Part shown: one piece after another, positions 1-8,324 of the stretch | How the letters are laid out: each line of letters begins with the position of its first letter | Position numbering within the stretch: the first letter of the stretch is position 1 | Source: Niabella sp. | GTDB lineage: Bacteria > Bacteroidota > Bacteroidia > Chitinophagales > Chitinophagaceae | Assembly: GCA_027493055.1 (NCBI GenBank) | Contig: JAPUDO010000015.1 | Location: 53,343 to 117,342 of the forward strand | Length of the DNA stretch: 64,000 bases | Direction: 5' to 3' | Made by a program: the position numbers and the translations under genes | The notes under the pieces: model-generated | The model's input: only the letters and a program-made list of their open reading frames with translations | What the model was told of the DNA's origin: nothing | The model's database searches: none

Positions 1-217
1 AGCAAAAGAAGAAGAAGAAGAGAAATAAATGCTAATGTTATGTAGTAAATATTCTAACTGGTCCTGACTTGAAATGACGGAGTATTTATGCCTGTCTTTA
101 TAAAGATACGACTTCTATCTGAAAGAAGGGATATTATTGGTCTTTATATCATCTGCATTTTCTGAAAAGATCACTTAAACTTATTAAAGTGTCTGCAAAT
201 AATGAAAATGGATCAAT

Positions 218-418
218 CTAAATAGGAATGCTGGTTTTCTTAATATCGGTAACAATATAACATACAGTCCCACTTCTTAGCTCTTTATACCAGTTCCAAT
301 CGTTTAAGTGAATAGTATTTCCATTTGTAGTATAATTGTTTAACAACGCAATAGCGTCTCCTGTAAACCAGATATTATCTGATATGATTTTTTTGTCCGC
401 TCCCATTATTTTTAACAT
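218..418 (-). CDS. Small hypothetical protein (66 aa)
   Basis: An ATG-started frame of 66 codons whose composition looks protein-like (WFTGDAIALLNNY, NDWNWYKELRSG). A TAA lies five codons upstream in frame, so the frame cannot extend further. No signal peptide, membrane segment or known motif is visible, and no family is recognised. It could be a genuine small protein, the tail of a degraded gene or chance. Confidence 0.25.
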   Translation of the reverse strand: MLKIMGADKKIISDNIWFTGDAIALLNNYTTNGNTIHLNDWNWYKELRSGTVCYIVTDIKKTSIPI

Positions 419-700
419 ATAAAGTGAATTTTAAAAAGTAAGAAATCAAGTGATCTTCCAAAATCGAAACGGCCTTTCTTATATAATACGATCAAAAAGG
501 AAACTATTTTTTGGGGAAGGAGAAGAGGCGGAAATAAACTGACCCAGAAAATGCTTTGCTATAGCTGTAATCAGCTAAAGATACGATTTATTAGCAGTAC
601 AAGCAAATAATACTTTATAGGGTTCTTCTTTGAGTATGCTGGGATACAGGAAAATCAGGAATTGCCATATACGTTCAACTACTTTTTTTGCAGAATTTAT

Positions 701-1031
701 CTATGCTCCTGCTTTTTCTGCAATCCTCTGTGTACGTTGCTTCATCAGGTGAATAGCCTGCTCCCTGGTTTCAAACATATCGTTGATATTAACCAGATTG
801 TCTGCGACCTTGTTGTACTGTTTGGTCATCAGGTAAATGAGGGTTGTTCTGCCAATGCCCGGTTTTATAGCCACTACAATTCTGATAATTGAAAAGTATA
901 GAAGTTTTCCTGTAATCTCTAATAAAAAATTTAATGAGTACCTGAAAGAAATTGGGAAACTTGTACCCCTGGTAAGGGTCTGGCTCTCTGGAAAGTGGCT
1001 GCAAGAAAGTAGCAGATATAAAAGCCCACAT
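701..1031 (-). pseudogene. Degraded coding remnant of unknown family
   Basis: On the minus strand, one frame from about 886 to the TAG at 701-703 reads like a natural protein C-terminus, including GRTTLIYLMTKQYNK, NLVNINDMFETREQAI and MKQRTQRIAEKAGA. A second frame, from 1031 to about 880, also reads plausibly (ATFLQPLSREPDPYQGYKFP). The two would join through a frame change near 880. No start codon or complete domain can be assigned and the family is not recognised. I treat it as the eroded 3' part of an unknown gene; the coding signal is only moderate. Confidence 0.25.
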
Positions 1032-1070
1032 TTGGCGGTTCGGCGTTTATTACAATTTAGGTAAAGTGTT

Positions 1071-3713
1071 TTATTCCCCTCTTTTATTTCGCATTTCCAT
1101 TATCTCCTGTTCTTTGCTGGTCAACTCCTGGAGCAAACGTATATTCTCTTCTTTCAATTGTTGTAAACTGTCATTGCTGATGACTTTCTTTTGTGTATTT
1201 TTTGTTTCAGGAATACTTCTTTTTGCAGAAGAAACAGAAAGGCTATCTGTAAATAGCAAGGGCAATGGTGAAGGACGTGTGGAAAAACTGACTTCATCGC
1301 CTTTCAAACCATCAGTAGTTGCTTTGATCTTTATCATCCCCGGATCTACACCTGCCCTTACCAGGATGGTGGCAGACCCGAATTGTGTTTTCACCGGGTT
1401 GATGGTATTTTCCTCACCGCCAATTAAAGATCCGTTACCAGAAACTTCAAAAGTCACATACTCAGACGCCAGCACTTTGGGAACACCCTTATGATCAACA
1501 ATTATTGCTCTTACCGGTACAAAATCAGACCCATCGGCAGCAATACCAACTCCTGAAGCATCAACAACCAGTTTAATTCCTGCAGATCGATCATGATATT
1601 TTTTTACCTGCGTACAAACCACTTTACCATTGATCAGTCCCTCTGCAATCATTTCGATTTTATTACTTCTGCTTCGCCAGTCCCTTGATATCTCATGGAA
1701 ATCAAATACATTCCTGAAAATAAAAGGCGGGTGAGGCATATTCCTTAGAGCGCTGTCGGCTTTTTGAACACCCATTACTTTACCCAGCCAGGTCAGCCTA
1801 ACTTCATCACAATTGCTAAAAATAATTACATCTGACCCGGATACCTGTGTAAGTTCATGTGTTATATAAATCATTGGGCCGGTTTTAATTCCGTTCAATT
1901 GAAAATCCGGAACATACTGGCTTTTGAAAAGATAATAAGAATACCTGGGTATCCGAAATACATCCAGCAGGCCTCCCCAGAAGGGATCAGGATGGTATCC
2001 TCTCTGATGATCAATGCCACACCATATTGCACCACCAATTCTTACACGGGGCGTACTAAAAATTTCATCCAGGCCAACAGCACGGATACGCGCTTGATTC
2101 AACATAGCCTGCTCACCCCATTCTCTCTTAACCCGTGTCATAGCGTTTTGTGAAAAAAAGTTCTCCACTTCCTCTCCATCGCCATATTCCCTGGTAAATG
2201 AGTTTTTATCTTCCTGAAAATCTCCGTGATAGTAAAAATCGAATCCTGCAAGTTTTGCGTGAGTAACATCCGTAGCAGTAAAAACACCCGGATAAGGCAT
2301 TTCTTCATGCGTTATACGATGTAACTCTTTCAACATCGATATGGGCTGATTCTTTGTTTCATTCAACGCGGTTTCCCAAAGTATCACCGATGGCCTGTTC
2401 CGGTCTCTTCTGGCCATGTTACATACGTCCTCCATCACGCGCTTTCCAAATATGGAATCTTTTTCATTGAAAAATTGCCAGCCGGGAGTAGCTACTGTAA
2501 CTAAAATACCAAGCTCATCACAGGCATCCATAAAAGCAGGATCAAAGGGATAATGTGCGGCTCTTATTATAGTAACACCTCCCTCTCTTAACAGTTTGGC
2601 ATCGCGCCATTGACCCGAATTGGTTAAGGCGTTCCCCACATAAGCATAATCCTGGTGTCGATTAGCACCTGATAATTTGTGACCTATGTATTTCTTATTT
2701 ACAAAAAAGCCATCAGCCCCACGCATTTCAAATAATCGTATACCAAATCTGGTTCTATAAGAATCTACTATTTCCCCTTTTGACCAAACTTCTGTTTTTA
2801 TGAAATGAAGATACGGATCGTCCGGATGCCATAAATGAACCTGTTTCGGATTAATGGATTGTATAATTTGTTCAGACTGCCCCGCAAGCAGAGTCATCTT
2901 TTTTTCTACATGCATAATTTCCTTACCAGTAGCATCTTCAAGTGTATTCCTGACGATTACGGGCATATTGGCATATCCCTCATTTTTTATTTCTGTTCTA
3001 ATATCCATTTGGGCATTATTTCCCTGTAGGTCTTTTACTGCTACGTACACCCCACTGCCAGCTGTTGTTTTGCTGACTTCCGGTAAGGTAATGTGCAATG
3101 AGTTCATTTGTACCAGGTATACATCCCTGTACAAACCACCCAGGTAAGCAAAATCAAGTTGATTCTGTCTTTTTCCGGGAGGATATGTGGGATCATCAGA
3201 ATTATCGGTAAAAACTGAAATAATATTGCGCTCACCTTCATTATTGAGATGATCAGTTATATCAGCAGCAAAAGGAAGATAGCCGCCATAGTGTTCCGCT
3301 ATTTTATGACCATTGATCCAAACTTTAGACTTACCCATAACAGCCTCAAAGTATATTACAATTCTGCCGGCTTTGCTAGCAGATGGCGCAATGAAGGATT
3401 TTCTGTACCATGCCGGCCCCTGGTAGTTACGCATACCACTGGCATTTTCTTTTAATATTTCCAGGCCATGTGGTGCATTGACAACCTCCCAGCTACTGTC
3501 ATCAAAATTGAAGTTTTCAGCTCCTTTTGCATCTCCTTTAAGAAACCTCCACCCGGGATTAAAATTATAAACCTTACGCGGACTGTTTTGCAGCGGATAA
3601 AACCCTGCTATAGAAAATTCCGGCACTATTAAACTATCCCCTTTGTCAAAAGCCAAAACAGAACAGGCCTGAAATAACATTAGAAATACGAAAATTATTT
3701 TTAGTTGCTTCAT
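1071..3713 (-). CDS. GH2 beta-galactosidase-like enzyme with C-terminal coiled coil
   Basis: A secreted glycoside hydrolase family 2 enzyme of 880 aa, expected to cleave a beta-linked terminal sugar (galactose or uronic acid) in the periplasm. It has a signal peptide (MKQLKIIFVFLMLFQACSVLA), an N-terminal jelly-roll (RRFL-type GWRFLKGD, WYRKSF), an Ig-like domain, and a TIM barrel with the acid/base in ALNETK (Glu about 452) and the nucleophile in FTREYGDG (Glu about 509). A DUF4982/Ig-like region follows, and the last about 40 residues form a charged heptad-like coiled coil. The start codon overlaps the stop of the DUF1080 gene by 4 bases (ATGA), so the two are translationally coupled at the end of the PUL operon. 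It is a clear paralogue of the GH2 at 8325-11099 and shares the unusual tail. Substrate specificity within GH2 cannot be read from sequence alone. Confidence 0.88.
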   Translation of the reverse strand: MKQLKIIFVFLMLFQACSVLAFDKGDSLIVPEFSIAGFYPLQNSPRKVYNFNPGWRFLKGDAKGAENFNFDDSSWEVVNAPHGLEILKENASGMRNYQGPAWYRKSFIAPSASKAGRIVIYFEAVMGKSKVWINGHKIAEHYGGYLPFAADITDHLNNEGERNIISVFTDNSDDPTYPPGKRQNQLDFAYLGGLYRDVYLVQMNSLHITLPEVSKTTAGSGVYVAVKDLQGNNAQMDIRTEIKNEGYANMPVIVRNTLEDATGKEIMHVEKKMTLLAGQSEQIIQSINPKQVHLWHPDDPYLHFIKTEVWSKGEIVDSYRTRFGIRLFEMRGADGFFVNKKYIGHKLSGANRHQDYAYVGNALTNSGQWRDAKLLREGGVTIIRAAHYPFDPAFMDACDELGILVTVATPGWQFFNEKDSIFGKRVMEDVCNMARRDRNRPSVILWETALNETKNQPISMLKELHRITHEEMPYPGVFTATDVTHAKLAGFDFYYHGDFQEDKNSFTREYGDGEEVENFFSQNAMTRVKREWGEQAMLNQARIRAVGLDEIFSTPRVRIGGAIWCGIDHQRGYHPDPFWGGLLDVFRIPRYSYYLFKSQYVPDFQLNGIKTGPMIYITHELTQVSGSDVIIFSNCDEVRLTWLGKVMGVQKADSALRNMPHPPFIFRNVFDFHEISRDWRSRSNKIEMIAEGLINGKVVCTQVKKYHDRSAGIKLVVDASGVGIAADGSDFVPVRAIIVDHKGVPKVLASEYVTFEVSGNGSLIGGEENTINPVKTQFGSATILVRAGVDPGMIKIKATTDGLKGDEVSFSTRPSPLPLLFTDSLSVSSAKRSIPETKNTQKKVISNDSLQQLKEENIRLLQELTSKEQEIMEMRNKRGE

Positions 3714-4810
3714 TTATTTATATTTAATTCCTGAATATTTTGATGCAAGGTTATAAAAACACCGTCTTTTTTAGAACCAAACCTGATGCCTGCTGAACGC
3801 GTCTTATCAGGCAATCCCGGCTCGCATAAAATTTCTATTTCGATAGATTCTTTAGGTTTTAATTGTTCCGGCAGTTTGGTTTTGACCGAAAAATCGTTTG
3901 CATCAAGGCCATATTTTTCTACTGTTAATAATTTTGTTTCATGACCGGGATTTTTAATAGTTATTGTACGCCGGTGAATGGCAGAATTAAATTCCATAAT
4001 ATTTTGGCTGGCTTCCAATGGCTCGTCAAGTAGCTCAACTATTATGTTCCGGTATTGTATTTCTGCACCCTCCAATTGCAATGCGATAGCGCCCTTTTCC
4101 AATACACTATCATTCATGTGCACAAATTGCCCGGTGCGGACAATTGTTTTGCCGTTCACGATATGCTCTGAATAATTTTTATTATGAACAATAATTTCCA
4201 CTTTATTCCATGATGCTATGCTATCATATTGTGGTAAGCGGCCGTTATATCCCCTTTTCGTGCGCAGAAGCCTCCCTCCAAACTCCGGCAACAGGTAAGG
4301 AGCTCCCTGTCCACCGGGGGACTCATAACCTGCAGGTGGGCGATACGTCAGACCCCCGCTTTGCAGAAAAATAAGATCCCCGGTATCGCCTTCCTGTATT
4401 TGATACTCAATTGAAGCCGGCCATACAGAATCCTTCCCATTTACATGGTATAACACTCCGGCATCTTTGGGTTGCTGTTTTCGTGGCGCGAATTTTTTGC
4501 TCAGCCATCTATATTCAAGTGTAAGGCAATAATTACTATAGGAGCTGTCGTATGTACGTAAATAACCGAATTTAACAGCTTTTGAATCAGGGGTGTTCTC
4601 ATACATATGAATCACACCGTCATGAACTGTTACGTAATTTTCAGGATCGGAATTTACCGGTGCTCCATTTATTACCACTGTCCAACCATTAAGATCTTTA
4701 CCGTTAAATATTGTTTTGATATTTTGGGCTACACAACAGGTAGTAAAAACAAAAAATAATATAGCAAGTAACGAAGGCGCCTTCGTTATAGAATTTGGAA
4801 TGGTTGTCAT
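3710..4810 (-). CDS. DUF1080 (3-keto-disaccharide hydrolase-type) secreted protein
   Basis: A secreted protein of about 366 aa. After a signal peptide (LLAILFFVFTTCCVAQ) comes the DUF1080/PF06439 lectin-like fold, opening with FNGKDLNGWTVV and including DAGVLYHV and IEYQIQEGDTGD. Some members of this fold hydrolyse 3-keto-glycosides and others bind sugar. A C-terminal beta-rich segment of about 100 residues (ITIKNPGHETKLLTVEKYGL) resembles an Ig-like or choice-of-anchor domain. I use the ATG at 4810, which overlaps the sulfatase stop by one base (TGATG); the frame also has a TTG one codon earlier. Tight coupling on both sides places it firmly in the PUL operon. Its exact reaction is unknown. 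Confidence 0.85.
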   Translation of the reverse strand: MTTIPNSITKAPSLLAILFFVFTTCCVAQNIKTIFNGKDLNGWTVVINGAPVNSDPENYVTVHDGVIHMYENTPDSKAVKFGYLRTYDSSYSNYCLTLEYRWLSKKFAPRKQQPKDAGVLYHVNGKDSVWPASIEYQIQEGDTGDLIFLQSGGLTYRPPAGYESPGGQGAPYLLPEFGGRLLRTKRGYNGRLPQYDSIASWNKVEIIVHNKNYSEHIVNGKTIVRTGQFVHMNDSVLEKGAIALQLEGAEIQYRNIIVELLDEPLEASQNIMEFNSAIHRRTITIKNPGHETKLLTVEKYGLDANDFSVKTKLPEQLKPKESIEIEILCEPGLPDKTRSAGIRFGSKKDGVFITLHQNIQELNINK

Positions 4811-6399
4811 CAATTATTATTCATTTGCTTTTCAAAATCGGTAGGCTGTATCCAGTTAGTGGGCATTTTCTCTCCTTTCATGTAACGCTCATAAAAGCCC
4901 CTGACCTGTTGGGGGGCATAAGGATACTTATCGAATACATCTCCCTTGCCAAACATTCTTGGATCGCCCTGCTTTTTCAGGTTAGATTCCATAAATTTCA
5001 AAAGTGTTTTTTGTGTGGCGCCATAGATCTTATTCCCTGCCAGATTATTCATTTGCCACGGATCGTTTTTTATTTTGTATAATTCCTGTGAAGGTCTTTT
5101 ACCAAAGTTCATTTGCCATAAATCTTCATGGGCATGCCTTCTGTTGGCAGAAAGTATTTCGGTTTTGGCAGGGCTTCCATCAGTATCCATGTAACCTGTT
5201 TCAGGATTGCCTGAAGGCCAGCGGGATGGTTCATAGTTTTTGACAAAAAAGAAACCATCTTTTACAATAGCTCTTTGTGGATACCCTTCATCATGTGGGC
5301 GGCCAACATCCGTTCTTTCTCTGCCCAATAAAACATAGTCCCTGGTCGCATCGATATAATTCCCGTCTTTGCTTTTAATAATAGATAATATAGACCTGCC
5401 TTGTATTGGTTGCATACCAGTTTGCAGTTGCCGAATATGGGCAGCTTCTAAAAAAGTAGGTGCAAAATCTATGAAGCTTATGTAGTCATAGATTTTTCTT
5501 CCCGGATTGCTGATATGCCCTTTCCACATAATAGCAAGAGGGAGATGATTGTCATATTCATACATGTGCCCCTTAATTCTTGGGAATGGCATCCCGTTAT
5601 CCGAGGTAACAACAATAATTGTGTTTTCTAATTGGTTATGCTTCTTCAACACTTCTAATACTTTGCCTAACTGAAAGTCAAAATACTCTACTTCATAAGC
5701 ATAGTCAAGCATATCTGTTCTGGTTACATCATTATCAATCCAAAATGGCGGAACACTGTCAATATCTGATAATTTTTTTCTTCCCTTATGAATCCCGGAG
5801 CCGTATTCATATTCCCGATGAGGCTCCATACCTCCGTACCAAAACATAAAGGGTTGTCCTGATTTTTTATTTTTTAAAAACTCGTCCAGGTTGGCAGCAT
5901 AATCAATTGCCGAAATGCCTGATGTGGGCGCCGTTAGTTTTTTTGCGTTATACTCCCTGCCGGTAAGCATTCGCTTTTGTCCATATTTGTCAGTACCGAC
6001 CTCTCCCGGGCCCCAGCCTTTCCCGGTAAACCCGGTTATATAACCGTGCTCTGTGAACACTTCCATGAAAGTTTTGAACTTTGAAGGAAAAAATGGATTA
6101 TGGTTTCCCGCGGCTTCTAACTGCCAGGGGTTCCGGCCTGTAAGTATAGAGGCTCTTGATGGGGCACATTTTGCATTAGGCGTATAAGCGTTCATAAAAA
6201 GCAAGCCCTCATTTGCGATTCTGTCAAACGATGGTGTTTGTACCCATTTGCATAAGCCATAAGCGCTCATTTGCTGCCAGGAAGCGTCATCCGCAATACA
6301 AAACAGTATATTAGGTACTGGCGAAGCGGTTGTATCTATGGTTGCAAATGCTGTAAGCTGCAGATGGATTACAATTAGTATAAGAAGTCTACTTTTCAT
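4810..6399 (-). CDS. S1-family formylglycine sulfatase
   Basis: A periplasmic sulfatase of about 529 aa that should remove sulfate from a sugar, with a signal peptide at the chosen ATG (MKSRLLILIVIHLQLTAFA). The type I sulfatase signature is CAPSRASILTGR: the Cys (about residue 78) is the residue oxidised to formylglycine, and Ser in the CxPSR pattern fits the aerobic/anSME-type core. Metal ligands are visible as IADDAS near the N-terminus and TSDNGMPFPR in the middle. The overall look (GKGWGPG, sulfamidase-like first third) resembles the S1_8 branch, but I cannot fix a subfamily. An upstream in-frame ATG at 6435 would overlap the GH110 gene by 26 bases and precede the signal peptide, so 6399 is preferred, 10 bases after the GH110 stop. 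In context it probably desulfates the galactan before the glycosidases act. Confidence 0.93.
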   Translation of the reverse strand: MKSRLLILIVIHLQLTAFATIDTTASPVPNILFCIADDASWQQMSAYGLCKWVQTPSFDRIANEGLLFMNAYTPNAKCAPSRASILTGRNPWQLEAAGNHNPFFPSKFKTFMEVFTEHGYITGFTGKGWGPGEVGTDKYGQKRMLTGREYNAKKLTAPTSGISAIDYAANLDEFLKNKKSGQPFMFWYGGMEPHREYEYGSGIHKGRKKLSDIDSVPPFWIDNDVTRTDMLDYAYEVEYFDFQLGKVLEVLKKHNQLENTIIVVTSDNGMPFPRIKGHMYEYDNHLPLAIMWKGHISNPGRKIYDYISFIDFAPTFLEAAHIRQLQTGMQPIQGRSILSIIKSKDGNYIDATRDYVLLGRERTDVGRPHDEGYPQRAIVKDGFFFVKNYEPSRWPSGNPETGYMDTDGSPAKTEILSANRRHAHEDLWQMNFGKRPSQELYKIKNDPWQMNNLAGNKIYGATQKTLLKFMESNLKKQGDPRMFGKGDVFDKYPYAPQQVRGFYERYMKGEKMPTNWIQPTDFEKQMNNN

Positions 6400-6409
6400 A
6401 TTAGTCGTT

Positions 6410-8302
6410 TTAAAGATCAACATCTTTTGTTTCAATATTCTCTATAATAACATTGTTTTTTAAAGTGCCGGGATAAGTAACATTTTTCACTTTAAGATTT
6501 CGGATATGTTTTAACTGAAGGACAGGCATATCAGGATAAATGGGCTTGAAGCTTCCCGATTTTTTTATGATGTTGTTGCGTATTTGTAATTCCTTTACGC
6601 CGTTTGCGTGAATGATTGCAGCATCAAACTGACTGAATTCATTATTTTCTATAACAATTTTCCCGAAGGTATAATCGTTTTTATCCAGAGAAGAATGAAT
6701 ATTGATCACAGGTTGTTTATCGCCTGCATAACAACAATCCCCAAACTTATTATTACGCACTGTTAAATCCTCAACCAAACCGGATTCATACCACCAGGAA
6801 AGTTCAACAGGTATTAAAATAGCAGACATCATATTACTGAAATAATTATTTTCAACAATAATTTTTTTAGGCGTTGACAGCAAAATACCTCTTGCCCGGT
6901 TATTAGCTATGGTACAGTTGGATACAGTTAGCTCCGGGTACCAGTCAAGATTTTCCAGTACATAATCTTTTGTTATTTTATTAGATACTTTTTCATTGAA
7001 TGTTATAATGTAATAACCTCCATTAATCATTTCTACCGACTTTACAATAGCGGAGAATTTCGAGTTGGCAGATTGCTGTTCATCTACAAACCCAATTCTG
7101 TCGCCAGGTTCAGCAAAAGTGAAGCCCTGTTGTTGAAAATGGCCAACCCTTACTCCTAATTTATCAGGTCCCAGAATAGTATCCATTACAATATAGGAAC
7201 CATGTACATTCGTTGCATCGTCAAGCATGTTTTGGAAAACGCATTGGTTTAATACGATTTTTCCTTTACAGTTTACAAAATGAGTTGCGTCAGCAGTGGT
7301 AGACACCATCCTGTTGCCGTCAGGGTTGGTCTGGACACGTACTTTTTCGAGTGTAATGTTTTCGCTGCGCTGCGCAATAACTCCCATGCCCCCGGCATGA
7401 TATATTGCCAGATCTTTCAATAATACTTTACTACTCCTGTCTATTAGGAGCCCATTAGATAACCTGTTACTGGGACCTCTGCCTTTACAAACCAGCACCA
7501 TGCCTACAGGTGGCAGAGGCTTTTTGGTTTTTATGCGAACATGGCCCGGACTGACTTCTATGCAGTTAGCCGTATATTCTTTGTTCTGAAGATCGTATAA
7601 AGGAAAACGGAAATTAATAAAGTTGGGATAGCTGAATTTATCTTTATTCCTGATTTCTGTTGTTGATAACAGATCTACCGGCATGTACTTATTATTATTA
7701 TAGGCTACCGCTTTTCTTGCAGGATCAAAAAGTATCGAGGAGCTTAAATCATGCTCATAACCATTTTCCTTTATGAAAATGAGATTTTGATTTCTTAAGA
7801 CATAGGGGTATCCGGCAGAAATCTGCAAATCATAAGTACTGTCTTTTTCATTGGCAGCTACAATAAGCGCCTCACTATGCAGTGGTATCCGCCAATCAAT
7901 GGATATACCCGAGATACTTACATTTACCGAGTTTTCGATTAGAAAAGGCATCATCAGACCATGAAAATAAAATTTAGCATTATTGCCTTTTATTTCAAGA
8001 CCATTATAACCTATTACAGGAAAAGCTATTCGCCGTAACGAATTATCATGGTTCGATATATAACAATACTGCTCATAGGCTTTCTCTGTATAAAAATCAT
8101 ATTCGCCTTCCTCTATAATAATTCTTGCATTATTGTGGCCTCTGATATCTTTCAGCATTTGCAAAACAGCAGGCGTTGCATCTTTCTGGCCCGGCGTCAG
8201 GTAATCTTTTAAATAAAAATCTTTTGCATACACATTACTGAATAAACATACAATTATAAAAAAAGCGCATATGGTTCTTTTAAAAAATATTATACTATTC
8301 AT
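6410..8302 (-). CDS. GH110 alpha-1,3-galactosidase
   Basis: A secreted right-handed beta-helix enzyme of 630 aa resembling glycoside hydrolase family 110, whose characterised members release terminal alpha-1,3-linked galactose with inversion (blood group B structures, linear alpha-1,3-Gal, and galactans in marine bacteria). A signal peptide (FIIVCLFSNVYA) is followed by a family-like opening (DATPAVLQMLKDI, GEYDFYTEKAYEQYCYISN). Strong family motifs are HAGGMGVIAQRSENITLEKV, STTADATHFVNCKG and LDDATNVHGSY; the paired Asp at about 361-362 sits where GH110 catalytic acids lie. Full helical repeats continue to the C-terminus. It is the best clue to the PUL substrate: a glycan carrying alpha-1,3-galactose, probably sulfated given the neighbouring sulfatase. 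Confidence 0.85.
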   Translation of the reverse strand: MNSIIFFKRTICAFFIIVCLFSNVYAKDFYLKDYLTPGQKDATPAVLQMLKDIRGHNNARIIIEEGEYDFYTEKAYEQYCYISNHDNSLRRIAFPVIGYNGLEIKGNNAKFYFHGLMMPFLIENSVNVSISGISIDWRIPLHSEALIVAANEKDSTYDLQISAGYPYVLRNQNLIFIKENGYEHDLSSSILFDPARKAVAYNNNKYMPVDLLSTTEIRNKDKFSYPNFINFRFPLYDLQNKEYTANCIEVSPGHVRIKTKKPLPPVGMVLVCKGRGPSNRLSNGLLIDRSSKVLLKDLAIYHAGGMGVIAQRSENITLEKVRVQTNPDGNRMVSTTADATHFVNCKGKIVLNQCVFQNMLDDATNVHGSYIVMDTILGPDKLGVRVGHFQQQGFTFAEPGDRIGFVDEQQSANSKFSAIVKSVEMINGGYYIITFNEKVSNKITKDYVLENLDWYPELTVSNCTIANNRARGILLSTPKKIIVENNYFSNMMSAILIPVELSWWYESGLVEDLTVRNNKFGDCCYAGDKQPVINIHSSLDKNDYTFGKIVIENNEFSQFDAAIIHANGVKELQIRNNIIKKSGSFKPIYPDMPVLQLKHIRNLKVKNVTYPGTLKNNVIIENIETKDVDL

Positions 8303-8324
8303 ATTCCTTCCGGTTATCTAAATA

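Larger units (their letters stand above)
1..1070. other. Region without a confident gene at the left edge
   Basis: No intact recognisable gene is visible. A 66-codon minus-strand frame (218-418) and a degraded minus-strand coding stretch (701-1031) are listed separately. The rest is AT-rich, with low-complexity AAG/AAGA repeats in the first 25 bases. It lies beyond the 3' end of the minus-strand PUL that stops at 1071. I saw no clear intrinsic terminator after that stop. Confidence 0.5.

Noticed and set aside
1066-1494. 142-codon plus-strand frame at the end of the GH2 gene
   Set aside because: Antisense to the coiled-coil and Ig-like end of the GH2 enzyme; hydrophobic start is a mirror of coding bias.
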